This document shows, one piece after another, positions 42,950 through 52,603 of a DNA stretch of 64,000 nt (positions are counted from its first letter, which is position 1; the number at the start of each line of letters is the position of its first letter). The notes under the pieces are model-generated. The model searched no databases. It was not told the origin of the DNA and was given only the letters and a program-made list of their open reading frames with translations. This DNA is from CAWEDP01 sp963807925. GTDB taxonomy: Bacteria > Acidobacteriota > Vicinamibacteria > Vicinamibacterales > CAVVIG01. The position numbers and the translations under genes are program-made. The stretch covers positions 62,001 to 126,000 of the forward strand of contig CAWEDP010000002.1 of the NCBI GenBank assembly GCA_963807925.1, written 5' to 3'.

Positions 42950-45900
42950 ATGGCCGTCGTGTCCTCGTACATCGAACTGCACGCCGCTTCCGCGTTCACC
43001 TTTCTGCAGGGTGCGTCGCTTCCCGAAGCGTTGGTCGATCGCGCGGCCACGCTCGAGTATCCGGCGCTCGCCCTCGTCGATCGCGACGGGGTGTACGGCG
43101 CCCCCCGGTTTCACAAGGCGGCGGTCGCCGCCGGCGTCCGGCCGCTCATCGGCGCCGAACTGACCATCGGCCCCGAGCGGGCCAGGGGAGCGGGGCTGCG
43201 GGCGGCCGTGCTGCCCGTGCTCTGTGAATGCCAGGAGGGCTACCGCAATCTGTGCCGTCTGGTGACGCGCATGAAGGTGCGCGCACCGAAAGGCGAGGGG
43301 GCGCTGACCCTCGAGGAGCTCGACGGATCGACCGCCGGCCTTGTCGCGCTCGTCGGGCGCGCGGCGCTCGACGCGGGTCACTACGGCGTCGGCGGCCTGC
43401 TCGACCGCGCGATCGGGATCTTCGGCCGCGGCTCGGTGTTCGTCGAGCTGCAGCGGCATTTCCGCCGCGACGAGGAAGCCGACAACGATCGCCTCGTCGA
43501 TCTCGCCGCCGCGTTTCGCGTGCCGACGATCGCGACCGGTGGCGTCCGCTTCGCGACGCCGGCCGAACGACCGCTCTTCGACGTCCTCACGTGCATTCAT
43601 CACGGCACCGATCTCGCGAGCGCCGGCCGCCGGCTGGCGCCCAACGCCGAGCGCTATCTCAAGTCGCCCGCCGCGATGGCCGCGCTCTTCGCCGATCGCC
43701 CCGACGCGGTTCGTCGCACGGCCGATCTGGCCGAACGGCTGCAGTTCACGATGGCCGATCTCGGCTACCGCTTTCCGGCCTATCCGACGCCGCCGGGCGA
43801 AACCGAAGCGTCGTTCCTCCGCCGGATGACCGACCTCGGCGCGCGCGAGCGCTACCGCCCCTATACCGATCGGGCGCGCGCGCAGATCGCGCGCGAGCTG
43901 GACTTGATCGAGAAGCTCGCGCTGGCCGGCTATTTCCTGATCGTCTGGGACATCGTCAATTTCTGCCGCCAGCACGACATCCTCGTCCAGGGCCGCGGCT
44001 CGGCGGCCAACAGCGCCGTGTGCTACAGCCTCGGGATTACGGCGGTCGATCCGGTCGGCATGGATCTGCTGTTCGAGCGGTTCCTGTCGGAGGAGCGCGG
44101 CGAATGGCCCGACATCGACCTCGATCTGCCGAGCGGCGACCGGCGCGAGCGCGTCATCCAGCACGTGTACGGGAAGTACGGCCGCCTCGGCGCCGCGATG
44201 ACGGCCAATGTCATCACGTATCGCGGGCGGAGCGCGGCGCGCGAGGTGGGGAAGGTGCTCGGGTTCGATCCCCCGCAGATCGATCGACTGGCGAAAGTGA
44301 TGAACCAGTTCGAGTTCGCCGATCCGCAGGAGACGCTGCCGCGGCATCTCGCCTCGGTCGGCCTCGACGCGCAGTCGCCGCGCGTCCGCCTCTTCGCGCG
44401 CCTGTGGAGCGAGATGCAGGATCTGCCGCGGCATCTGGGGCAGCATTCCGGCGGGATGGTGATCTGCCAGGGACAGCTCGACGCCGTGGTGCCGCTCGAA
44501 AACGCCTCGATGCCGGGGCGCGTGGTCGTCCAGTGGGACAAGGACGACTGCGCCGACATGGGCATCGTGAAAGTCGACCTGCTCGGCCTCGGCATGATGG
44601 CCGCCATCCAGGATGCGCTGGCGATCGTCAACGGCGCAGAGCGATCCGTCTCGGAGGACGGCGGGAGGGGCGAGCGGGAGGCGCCGGCGCAGCCCCTGAT
44701 CGACCTCGCGCACCTGCCGCACGACGCGGCGGTCTACGACATGCTGTGCGCGGCGGACACGATTGGCGTCTTCCAGGTGGAGTCGCGCGCGCAGATGGCG
44801 ACGCTGCCGCGGCTGCGGCCCCGCACCTTCTACGATGTCGTCGTGCAGGTGGCGATCATCCGCCCGGGGCCGATCGTCGGGCAGATGGTGCACCCGTATC
44901 TGAATCGCCGCGCCGGGCGCGAGCCGGTCGCGTATCCGCATCCGTCGCTCGAGCCGATCCTGGCGCGCACGCTCGGCGTGCCGCTCTTTCAGGAGCAGCT
45001 GCTGCGGATCGCCATGGTCGCGGCCGGGTTCACCGGCGGACAGGCCGAGGAGCTGCGGCGGGCGTTCGGCTTCAAGCGATCGGAGCGGCGGATGAAGCAG
45101 GTCGAGGTCCAGCTGCGCGACGGCATGGCGCGCCAGGGCATCGTCGGCGCCGCGGCGGAGCAGATCATCACCGCCATTACGTCATTTGCGCTGTACGGCT
45201 TTCCCGAGTCCCATGCGGCCAGCTTCGCCCTGCTGGCGTACGCCAGCGCGTATCTCAAGGTGCATTTCCCGGCCGCGTTCTACACCGCGCTGTTGAACAA
45301 CCAGCCGATGGGGTTCTACCATCCGGCCACGCTGGTCAAGGACGCGCAGCGGCGCGGCGTCCGGTTTCATCCGATCGACGTGCAGCGGTCGCAGTGGGAC
45401 TGCACGGTCGAAGCCGACGGCGCGATCCGGCTGGGCCTGCGGTACGTGAGCGGCCTGCGCGAGCAGACCGGCCGCGCGATCGCGGCCGTCGCCGGTCACC
45501 CGGCGCCCGCCGGCAGCCCCTCCTCGACGGGCGACGGGCGGGGGGGCGATCGGTGTCCCAAGTGCGGCTGCGACGATCGGTCGATGCTGGAGACGACCGA
45601 TCGCGGCGACCTGTTCTGCAACGTCTGCTCGCATCAGGTCCGGCCGTGGCGGTCGCCTTCGGACGGACCACGCCGCTTCGCGTCCATCGACGAGCTCGTC
45701 GGTCGCGCCGGCGTCCGCCGCGACGAGCTCGTCACGCTCGCCGATATCGGCGCGCTCAACGCGCTCGGCTACGATCGCCGTGCCGCGCTGTGGCAGGCGG
45801 AACGGGCGGTGCGCCCTCCCGGCGCTCTCTTCGAGCCTTCACCATTTCCAATGGACGATTTACAAGCTGGAATTGACGATTCACAGGTGGGAATTGACGG

Positions 45901-46444
45901 TTCCCGATGCGGGGCCGGCAGCGACGGCGAATGCGGGCGTGACGATCCCCAGCGTCGGGGGTCACCGAGACGTGGTGAATTCCCGGCGAGATCGCCTGAC
46001 GAGGCCTCGGAGTGTCCGCTGAAGCCGATGAGCGAAGCCGAACGCCTCGTCGCCGACTACGCCGGCACGAGGCTGACCATCGGTCGTCATCCGATGGCGC
46101 TGCGGCGCGACGAGCTTGCGACGCGCGGCGTGCTGCGGGCCGCCGATCTGCGCTCCGCGCGCCAGGGCCGGCGCGTACGCGTGGCCGGCATGGTGATCAC
46201 GCGCCAGCGGCCCGGCACCGCCAAAGGATTCGTCTTCCTCACGCTCGAGGACGAGACCGGCGTCGCCAACGTCATCGTCCGCCCCGATCTCTTCGCGCGC
46301 GATCGCCTCGTCATTGTCGAGGAGCCGTTTCTGATCGTCGATGGCGTGCTGCAGAACCAGGATGGGGTGACGTCCATCCGCGCCGAACAGGTACAGGGTC
46401 TGCCCGGCGTCGAGGTGGACTTCGACGCACACGACTTCTACTAG
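42950..46444 (+). CDS. dnaE2: Error-prone DNA polymerase DnaE2 with zinc-ribbon-like insertion
   Basis: 1164 residues. PHP domain (YIELHAASAFTFLQGASLPE, residues 1-210), C-family polymerase core (FLIVWDIVNFCRQHDILVQG, EWPDIDLDLPSGDRRERVIQ, FGFKRSERRMKQV), helix-hairpin-helix and OB-fold near the C-terminus (RVRVAGMVITRQRPGTAKGF). Two extras stand out. Between residues 860 and 905 there is a C4 site C869-x2-C872-x-C874 ... C890-x2-C893. Between about 960 and 1020 there is a low-complexity linker. It copies past DNA damage together with ImuA and ImuB. Confidence 0.95.
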   Translation: MAVVSSYIELHAASAFTFLQGASLPEALVDRAATLEYPALALVDRDGVYGAPRFHKAAVAAGVRPLIGAELTIGPERARGAGLRAAVLPVLCECQEGYRNLCRLVTRMKVRAPKGEGALTLEELDGSTAGLVALVGRAALDAGHYGVGGLLDRAIGIFGRGSVFVELQRHFRRDEEADNDRLVDLAAAFRVPTIATGGVRFATPAERPLFDVLTCIHHGTDLASAGRRLAPNAERYLKSPAAMAALFADRPDAVRRTADLAERLQFTMADLGYRFPAYPTPPGETEASFLRRMTDLGARERYRPYTDRARAQIARELDLIEKLALAGYFLIVWDIVNFCRQHDILVQGRGSAANSAVCYSLGITAVDPVGMDLLFERFLSEERGEWPDIDLDLPSGDRRERVIQHVYGKYGRLGAAMTANVITYRGRSAAREVGKVLGFDPPQIDRLAKVMNQFEFADPQETLPRHLASVGLDAQSPRVRLFARLWSEMQDLPRHLGQHSGGMVICQGQLDAVVPLENASMPGRVVVQWDKDDCADMGIVKVDLLGLGMMAAIQDALAIVNGAERSVSEDGGRGEREAPAQPLIDLAHLPHDAAVYDMLCAADTIGVFQVESRAQMATLPRLRPRTFYDVVVQVAIIRPGPIVGQMVHPYLNRRAGREPVAYPHPSLEPILARTLGVPLFQEQLLRIAMVAAGFTGGQAEELRRAFGFKRSERRMKQVEVQLRDGMARQGIVGAAAEQIITAITSFALYGFPESHAASFALLAYASAYLKVHFPAAFYTALLNNQPMGFYHPATLVKDAQRRGVRFHPIDVQRSQWDCTVEADGAIRLGLRYVSGLREQTGRAIAAVAGHPAPAGSPSSTGDGRGGDRCPKCGCDDRSMLETTDRGDLFCNVCSHQVRPWRSPSDGPRRFASIDELVGRAGVRRDELVTLADIGALNALGYDRRAALWQAERAVRPPGALFEPSPFPMDDLQAGIDDSQVGIDGSRCGAGSDGECGRDDPQRRGSPRRGEFPARSPDEASECPLKPMSEAERLVADYAGTRLTIGRHPMALRRDELATRGVLRAADLRSARQGRRVRVAGMVITRQRPGTAKGFVFLTLEDETGVANVIVRPDLFARDRLVIVEEPFLIVDGVLQNQDGVTSIRAEQVQGLPGVEVDFDAHDFY
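45869..45903. repeat. Direct repeat inside dnaE2
   Basis: GGAATTGACGATTC (45869-45882) and GGAATTGACGGTTC (45890-45903) differ by one base and are 21 bp apart. They lie in an AT-richer patch of the gene that encodes a linker with little conservation. Confidence 0.55.
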
Positions 46445-46505
46445 GCGGGCCGGTCCGGGTGACACCGCAGCGCGGTCCCTCATCCTTCGCGTGCCGTGCC
46501 TTCGG

Positions 46506-46511
46506 TATAAT
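46506..46511 (+). promoter_or_regulatory. Candidate -10 box of the TonB receptor gene
   Basis: TATAAT ends 10 bases before the ATG at 46522, so the transcript would be almost leaderless. No good -35 is visible. Confidence 0.35.
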
Positions 46512-46521
46512 CCCGACGCTC

Positions 46522-48918
46522 ATGAACTCTCAAAGGCTGACCCTCTGTTTCTCGCTCCTGGCGTCGCTGCTCGTCGCGGCGGTGGGGTCTGCGCGTCCGG
46601 CCGCGCAAGCCGCCACGCAGGCGGTGACCGGCACCGTTCGTGACGCGAGCGGTGGCGCCGTGGCCGGCGCCCTCGTCATCGCGCGCGTCGCCGGCCATGC
46701 CGACGTGCAGACCGTGACCGGGCCGGACGGCCGGTTCACGCTCGACGCGCCGACGCCTGGCGACGTCCTGGTGATCGTCCGCGCCGGCGGTTTTGCCGAG
46801 CGCCAGCAGCGGCTCGCCGGTGCCGGCCGCGATCTCGCCATCGAGCTCGCGCCGGCGACCCTCCTCGAAACGGTCGTGGTCACGGCGACGCGGACCGAGC
46901 AGCGCCTCGGCGACGTGCCGGCGAGCGTCAGCGTCCTCACCAGGGAGGACGTCCGGTCGTCTCCGGCCGTCATCGCCGACGACGTGCTGCGGCAGGTGCC
47001 GACCTTCAGCCTGTTCCGCCGCACCAGCAGCATCGCGGCCCAGCCGACCACCCAGGGCGTGTCGCTGCGCGGGCTCGGACCGAGCGGCCAGAGCCGCACG
47101 CTCGTGCTGCTCGACGGCGTCCCGTTCAACGATCCGTTCGGCGGCTGGGTCTACTGGACGCGCGTCCCGCTCCTCAGCGTCGATCGCATCGAGCTGACCG
47201 AGGACCCCACCTCCAGCCTGTACGGGAACTCGGCGATGGGCGGCGTGATCAACATCGTGACCGCCCGGCCCGTGCGCCGCACCTTCGAGGTCAAGCCGCA
47301 GTACGGCAACCTGTCGAGCCCGAAGGCCGACTTCTTCGCCAGCGATCAATGGAGCAAGGTGGGAGCGGCGGTCGAAGGCAGCTTCTACAGAACCGACGGA
47401 TTCCCGATCGTGGCCGCGCTCGAACGGGGGCCGATCGACAACAACGCGAACGTCGCCTACAAGAACGTGAGCACGAAGCTCGATTTCACACCCTCGGACC
47501 GCCTCAGCGGGTTCTTCCGGGCGTCGTACTTCTCCGAGAACCGCGTGAACGGCAAGGTGGGCGAAGGCAACGATACCCGCTGGACGACGGTGAACGGCGG
47601 CATCCGCACGCGGCTGCCGGACGACAGCGACCTCCAGGCGCGCGTCTTCGTCGACGTCGAGCGATCGCATTTCAACTTTCTCGCCGTGACCAACGCGGCC
47701 ACGACGCGCAACATCGTCCGGCTGGCGACCGACCAGCATGTCCCGACCAACGGGGTCGGCGGCTCGGCGCAGTGGTCCAAGGCCCTCGGCGGCAGCAACC
47801 TGCTCAGCGCGGGCGCCGACTGGCGGTGGGTGGACGGCGACAGCGTCGAGGACGCGTACGTCGCGGTCCCCAACGTGTTCATCTCGCCGGTGACGCAGGC
47901 GGCGGCGCTTTCCGTGCATCGCATCTCGGGCGGCACGCAGCAGATCTCGGGCGTGTTCCTGCAGGACGTCTTCACCCCGGTGCCGAAGGTCGTCGTCACG
48001 CTCAGCGCCCGCGTGGATCACTGGCGCAACTACGACGGCCACAACCTCGAGACGACCGTTTCGACCGGCCTGCCGACGGCCAACAATCGCGACTCCATCC
48101 CGGAACGCAGCGACACGGTCGTGAGCCCCCGCGCGGCCGCCCTGTACCACGTGACGGATCGCGTGACGCTCTGGGGCGCGGCGAATTCCGGGTTCCGCGC
48201 GCCGACGCTGACCGAGCTCTATCGTCAATTCTCCGTAGGCGCCGTGACGACGCGGCCCAACGATCAGCTGGGGCCCGAGCGTCTCGTGGGTGGCGAGGTG
48301 GGCGTCAACGTCGGCGTCGCGCGCAACGTGACCGCCCGTCTCACCTGGTTCGACAACCGCCTGCGGGATCCGGTGTCGAATGTCACGCTGACGTCGACGC
48401 TGGCCCAGAAGCGGAACCTGGGCGTCACACGCGTTCGCGGGGTGCAGACCGATGTCGAGTACCGTCTGGCGTCCGCGTGGCGCGTCTCGGCCGGCTACGT
48501 CTACGACAACGCCCGCGTGACCGACGGCGGATCGGTCCCGACGCTCGAGGGCAAGTACGTGCCGCAGGTGCCGAAGCACCGGGGGACGCTCCAGATCGCC
48601 TATTCGAATCCGCGCCTCCTGAACGTGGCGCTCGGCGTGCAGTTGGTCGGGCTGCAGTACAACGACGATCAGAACGTCAACTTCATCCCGCAGGCGGCGC
48701 TGCTCGATGCCGGCTACGACGCGTCGACGGGCGCCGGTCTGCCCGGCTACGCGGTGGCTGACCTGATGGTCTCGCGCGATCTGGGACGCACCCTCCAGGT
48801 CTTCGTGGGCGCCCAGAACCTGTTCGACAAGATCTATTTCGTCCAGACCAACCCGTCGACGATCGGCACGCCGCGGCTCGTCACCGGCGGCGTCAGGGTT
48901 CGGTTGTCGGGGAGATGA
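46522..48918 (+). CDS. TonB-dependent receptor (BtuB/siderophore type with regulatory domain)
   Basis: 798 residues from ATG 46522. A signal peptide (LCFSLLASLLVAAVGSA) is followed by a carboxypeptidase-regulatory domain (VTGTVRDASGGAVAGALVIA, residues 35-110), TonB box and plug (ETVVVTATRTEQRLGDVPAS, GVSLRGLGPSGQSRTLVLLD) and a 22-strand barrel ending VTGGVRVRLSGR. Its reading frame is intact. The upstream open frame back to 46012 is antisense or shadow of dnaE2. The substrate is unknown. Confidence 0.92.
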   Translation: MNSQRLTLCFSLLASLLVAAVGSARPAAQAATQAVTGTVRDASGGAVAGALVIARVAGHADVQTVTGPDGRFTLDAPTPGDVLVIVRAGGFAERQQRLAGAGRDLAIELAPATLLETVVVTATRTEQRLGDVPASVSVLTREDVRSSPAVIADDVLRQVPTFSLFRRTSSIAAQPTTQGVSLRGLGPSGQSRTLVLLDGVPFNDPFGGWVYWTRVPLLSVDRIELTEDPTSSLYGNSAMGGVINIVTARPVRRTFEVKPQYGNLSSPKADFFASDQWSKVGAAVEGSFYRTDGFPIVAALERGPIDNNANVAYKNVSTKLDFTPSDRLSGFFRASYFSENRVNGKVGEGNDTRWTTVNGGIRTRLPDDSDLQARVFVDVERSHFNFLAVTNAATTRNIVRLATDQHVPTNGVGGSAQWSKALGGSNLLSAGADWRWVDGDSVEDAYVAVPNVFISPVTQAAALSVHRISGGTQQISGVFLQDVFTPVPKVVVTLSARVDHWRNYDGHNLETTVSTGLPTANNRDSIPERSDTVVSPRAAALYHVTDRVTLWGAANSGFRAPTLTELYRQFSVGAVTTRPNDQLGPERLVGGEVGVNVGVARNVTARLTWFDNRLRDPVSNVTLTSTLAQKRNLGVTRVRGVQTDVEYRLASAWRVSAGYVYDNARVTDGGSVPTLEGKYVPQVPKHRGTLQIAYSNPRLLNVALGVQLVGLQYNDDQNVNFIPQAALLDAGYDASTGAGLPGYAVADLMVSRDLGRTLQVFVGAQNLFDKIYFVQTNPSTIGTPRLVTGGVRVRLSGR

Positions 48919-48981
48919 GGACGCCCGCCCGACGCTCGCGGCTCCCGCGCAACGAGCGGCTCGAGGCGTCAGCCGTCGGCT

Positions 48982-49956
48982 TCACTGCGCCGGCGGCGCC
49001 GCGCGAGCCGGCGCTTCCGGCTGCGACGCGGGCCTGGCCTGACGCTGAATCGAGCCCGAGTCGACCGTCTGCCCGGTCCGCGAAACAACCTGGAAGCTCA
49101 GCTCGTCGCCATCGATTTCGTTCAGCATGAACGACTGGTCCTCGTCGAACCCGGCGGCGGTCAGCGCCGACCGGCGCAGGTCGCCCTTTCGCAGCTGCCC
49201 GCCCGATCCCGAGACGAAGTAGTGGATACCCTTCTGCGGCTTCAGCCGTTCGTAGATGTGATCGTGGCCTGAGTAGACGACGTTGACGCCGTATCTCACG
49301 AAGATCGGCTCGAGGAGGACGCGGAGATCGACTTCCGAGCCGTGACGGCCGCCGTCGGAGTACAGCGGATGGTGGAAATAGCAGATCTTCCACTCCTCGT
49401 TCGCGTTCTTCAGCTCGCGGTCGATCCACTGGAGCTGCGGCGGGTCGATGTAGTCGCTGTCCAGAACGAAGAACCTCACCTTCTTCTTCGAGTACGTGTA
49501 GTACCGCGCGCCGCCCATGTTCCACGGTTTGTAGAAGCGATTGGTCTGGTTGTCGTGGTTGCCGAGCGCCGCGTAGAACCTCACGCCCGCGTCGAGCAGC
49601 GGCTTGTAGGGCGTCTCGAACTTGGTGACGAAATCGCGAGGCTCCTGGCTCCCGTACAGGTTGTCGCCGAGCATGATGACGAAGTCGTACGGGAATCGTT
49701 CGTGCCACGCCGCCATCTGCCGGGCGACATCGAGCTGGGGCCTGTCGCCGGTCCCGCTGTCGCCAATCGCCGCGAACTTGACCGAGTCCTTCGCGTTCGG
49801 CAGGCTGAGCGCGCCGCCGGCCGGAGCCTGCTCCACGGCTGCCCGCCGGACGCCGGCGGGCGCCGGCGGCAGCGGCGGGCCCGCGGCCGGCGCGGGGCCC
49901 GCCAGCGTCAGCGCGAGCGCAACGTGGAGGAGCGCCAGCTGAAGAAGTCGGCGCAC
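48982..49956 (-). CDS. Secreted metallophosphoesterase (purple acid phosphatase-like)
   Basis: 324 residues with a signal peptide (LLQLALLHVALALTLAGPAP). Calcineurin-fold motifs in order: GDSGTGD, LGDNLYGS, ALGNHDN, FHHPLYS and YSGHDHIYE, providing the two metal ions. After residue 270 comes a small beta addition and an alanine/proline-rich tail. It likely releases phosphate from organic esters in the periplasm, which would suit the phosphate genes elsewhere. No Pho-box-like site was seen upstream. Confidence 0.88.
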   Translation of the reverse strand: MRRLLQLALLHVALALTLAGPAPAAGPPLPPAPAGVRRAAVEQAPAGGALSLPNAKDSVKFAAIGDSGTGDRPQLDVARQMAAWHERFPYDFVIMLGDNLYGSQEPRDFVTKFETPYKPLLDAGVRFYAALGNHDNQTNRFYKPWNMGGARYYTYSKKKVRFFVLDSDYIDPPQLQWIDRELKNANEEWKICYFHHPLYSDGGRHGSEVDLRVLLEPIFVRYGVNVVYSGHDHIYERLKPQKGIHYFVSGSGGQLRKGDLRRSALTAAGFDEDQSFMLNEIDGDELSFQVVSRTGQTVDSGSIQRQARPASQPEAPARAAPPAQ

Positions 49957-49959
49957 GGA

Positions 49960-50550
49960 TCACTTCCCGATCGTCGGAACAGCTTCGTGGACGAAGTCGA
50001 CGATCAGATTCGACTGCCGGTCGCGCAGGATGAGATCGCGTCTCATGAACCGGTACTCGAGACCGTCGGGCAGCCGCGGTAGCTTCTCGAGGAGCAGCGG
50101 CGGCACGGTGGCGAGGGGCGCCCGTTCCGGGTACTCGGCGTTCACGGCGGGCGGCGCGCCTTTAGGCACCTCCTGCATCGCCGCGTACGCGTCGCGCGCG
50201 GTTCGGTCCCTGGCGTCCTCGCGCACCATGGCGCGCACGATGTCGCCGGCGGCCCCGAAGATGTCGCCCCGCCTGGCCGACGCGCGCGCGCGCCGGAGCG
50301 CGGCGGCGAGCGCCTTGCGGTGGTCCTCCAGCTTCGACGGATCGTCAGTCGGCTTCAGGGCCGGCAGCCTCCGGTCGAGCTCCGCGCGCAGCGCGATGTA
50401 CGCCGATGCGCGGTCGGCGAATGCCTTGAGGGCCGCCGCCTTCGCGTTGACCGGGCCGTCCGGGGCGGCGGCTGAGCCAGCCGCCGTCGCCGCCAGGGCC
50501 ACGATTCCGGCGGTGGCGAGCAATTTGCTGCAACTCTGGCGTGCAGGCAT
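49960..50550 (-). CDS. Secreted hypothetical protein
   Basis: 196 residues from ATG 50550, with a signal peptide (LLATAGIVALAATAAGSAAA). The mature part is helical (AALKAFADRASAYIALRAEL, DHRKALAAALRRARASARRG) and ends with a beta patch (GLEYRFMRRDLILRDRQSNL, IVDFVHEAVP). No family is recognised. Three bases separate it from the downstream metallophosphoesterase gene, so they are probably co-transcribed. Confidence 0.7.
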   Translation of the reverse strand: MPARQSCSKLLATAGIVALAATAAGSAAAPDGPVNAKAAALKAFADRASAYIALRAELDRRLPALKPTDDPSKLEDHRKALAAALRRARASARRGDIFGAAGDIVRAMVREDARDRTARDAYAAMQEVPKGAPPAVNAEYPERAPLATVPPLLLEKLPRLPDGLEYRFMRRDLILRDRQSNLIVDFVHEAVPTIGK

Positions 50551-50613
50551 CGCAGACTGCTCATTCAATGACCGTGCCCGGGAGTCACTGATCGTGCCCG
50601 GCACCGGATCTCT

Positions 50614-51537
50614 ATGAAGCTCATCGTCCAGCCCGACGCCGGCGTCGCCCCTGTCGTCACGGCCATCAAGCAGGCCAGGAAGACGATCGACATCCTGATC
50701 TTCCGCCTGAATCGACAGGAGATCGCCCGCGCGCTCGACGCCGCGGTGGCGCGAGGCGTTGCCGTCCGCGCCCTCATCGCGCACGTCAACAGCGGCGGCG
50801 ACAAGGGCCTGCGCAAGCTCGAACTCCAGCTGCTCGAGCACGGCATCACCGTGTCGCGCACCGCCGACGATCTGATCCGCTATCACGGGAAGATGCTGAT
50901 CGTCGACGGACGGGTCGTGCATCTGTACGGGTTCAACTTCACGGCGCTCGATATCGAGAAGAGCCGCAGCTTCGGGATCGTCACGGCGAACAAGGGACTC
51001 GTGGCCGAAGCGATCAAGCTGTTCGAGGCCGACTCGTCACGCCAGCCCTACGTCCCCGGGAACGACCGCCTCATCGTGAGCCCCGAAAACGCGCGCGAAC
51101 GGCTGGCAGCCTTCATCCGCAAGGCCCGCAGGCAGCTGCTCATCTACGACCCGAAGATCAGCGATCCGGCGATGCTGAAAGTGCTCGCCGAGCGCGCGTC
51201 GAAGGGCGTCGACGTGCGCATCATCGGCAGGCTCGCCGGGAAGAAGACGATCCTGACGGCCGAGAAGTATCCCGGCAAGCGGCTGCACGTCCGCGCCATC
51301 GTCCGCGACGGCCGGCACGCGTTCGTCGGCAGCCAGAGCCTCCGGAAGCTCGAGCTCGAGCAGCGGCGGGAGATCGGGCTGCTCGTTCACGAGCCCTCGG
51401 TGGTCCGTCAGATGGTGGCGGTGTTCGAGGACGACTGGGCGGGGACCGAAACCGGAAGGAAGAGCGCGAAAAAAGCGCAGAACGCGGACAGGAGAGGCGG
51501 CAAGGAGCCGGGTCGCGCTGTCGCCGCGGCGGTGTAG
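50614..51537 (+). CDS. Phospholipase D-like protein
   Basis: 307 residues with two PLD-type halves. The first catalytic motif H-x-K-x4-D is intact in RYHGKMLIVDGRVVHLYGFN. The second is degenerate (LHVRAIVRDGRHAFVGSQSL), with Arg instead of Lys. The C-terminal 40 residues are Lys/Arg-rich. Family members include cardiolipin synthases and nucleases; the altered second motif makes the reaction uncertain. There is no signal peptide. Confidence 0.83.
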   Translation: MKLIVQPDAGVAPVVTAIKQARKTIDILIFRLNRQEIARALDAAVARGVAVRALIAHVNSGGDKGLRKLELQLLEHGITVSRTADDLIRYHGKMLIVDGRVVHLYGFNFTALDIEKSRSFGIVTANKGLVAEAIKLFEADSSRQPYVPGNDRLIVSPENARERLAAFIRKARRQLLIYDPKISDPAMLKVLAERASKGVDVRIIGRLAGKKTILTAEKYPGKRLHVRAIVRDGRHAFVGSQSLRKLELEQRREIGLLVHEPSVVRQMVAVFEDDWAGTETGRKSAKKAQNADRRGGKEPGRAVAAAV

Positions 51538-51545
51538 GCGCGAGC

Positions 51546-52538
51546 CTACCGGCTGACGGCCAGACCGGCGTCCTGGGGGCTCCTCCAGAAATCCATGGTG
51601 GAGACGCGATGGACGCAGCCGACCGTGCAGTACGGCGCGCACGCCTTCGGCGTCGAGAACTCGCGGCGGATGTCGTCGGACGTGTACGACTCGAGCGGGA
51701 CGGCCGGAAAGCCCCGTTGCTGCGAACAGTAGTGCACGAGGCCGTTTTCGCAGATGTACAGATAGCGTGCGCCGGCGCGGCACCGCCACCGGTTCGGGAG
51801 GCCGTCGGCGAGATTGGTCTGGAAGTTCGTGATGCCCGAGTACAGGTTCTTGAAGATCTGCCACGGACCGTTGATGGCCGCCGACACGTCGTCGAACACC
51901 TGACGCTCGGCCGGGCCCAGCGGCTTGAGCCGGCCGGACCCGTCGTGGATGATGCCGATTGAGGTCGAGAAACCGAGCTCTCGCGCTCGCGTGTTGATCG
52001 TGCGCGCGTCTTCGGGGTTCTTGATGCCGCCGCCGAGGACGGAGTTGATGTTCACGTCGAAGTCGGCGTGGAGCTTCAGATCCTGCAGCTTTCTGTCGAG
52101 CACGCGCAGGCTCTTCTTCGAGATCTCGTCCGGCTCCACGTTGTCGATGCTGATCTGCAGGAAATCGAGCCCCGCGTCGTTCAGCTCCTGGATGCGCTTC
52201 GGCACCAGGAAATAGCCGTTGGTGATGAGGCCGGCCATCATGCCCCGGGATCGGATGTGGCGGATCAGCTCGTCGAGTTGCGGGTGCAGCATCGGCTCGC
52301 CGCCGCTGAACGCCACCACCGACGTGCCGAGTCCGGCCAGCCTGTCGATGCGCCGCCGCATGGTGTCGGTCGGCACCGGCGCCGACACCTTGTCGTACTC
52401 GTTGCAGTAGCCGCAGTCGATGTTGCAGCGGCGGATGGGAACCATCTGCACGAGCAGCGGGTGATGCATATCGGCGAGGCCGCGGACGAACTCGCGCACG
52501 GATCGCGCCTTGCGGCCGGCAGTCGTCAGAATGCCCAT
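51546..52538 (-). CDS. Radical SAM protein with C-terminal SPASM-like cysteines
   Basis: 330 residues. The 4Fe-4S cluster motif is C38-x3-C42-x2-C45 (RRCNIDCGYCNEYD), with FSGGEPMLHPQ for SAM binding. The C-terminal part contains further cysteines (RWRCRAGARYLYICENGLVH, YCSQQ, CAPYCTVGC), suggesting an auxiliary cluster. The reaction is not assigned. It may act on a peptide or an envelope molecule; no candidate substrate is adjacent. Confidence 0.87.
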   Translation of the reverse strand: MGILTTAGRKARSVREFVRGLADMHHPLLVQMVPIRRCNIDCGYCNEYDKVSAPVPTDTMRRRIDRLAGLGTSVVAFSGGEPMLHPQLDELIRHIRSRGMMAGLITNGYFLVPKRIQELNDAGLDFLQISIDNVEPDEISKKSLRVLDRKLQDLKLHADFDVNINSVLGGGIKNPEDARTINTRARELGFSTSIGIIHDGSGRLKPLGPAERQVFDDVSAAINGPWQIFKNLYSGITNFQTNLADGLPNRWRCRAGARYLYICENGLVHYCSQQRGFPAVPLESYTSDDIRREFSTPKACAPYCTVGCVHRVSTMDFWRSPQDAGLAVSR

Positions 52539-52603
52539 GAAATCAGCGAATTATAGCATCCCGGGGCGACACCAGGCCGCCCGTCGCGGTAACCTGACGC
52601 GTC

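Noticed and set aside
42212..44941. Long minus-strand open frame of 909 codons opposite imuB/dnaE2
   Set aside because: Pure antisense shadow of GC-rich coding DNA; composition is Arg/Asp/His-rich with no domain, and dnaE2 on the other strand is unmistakable.
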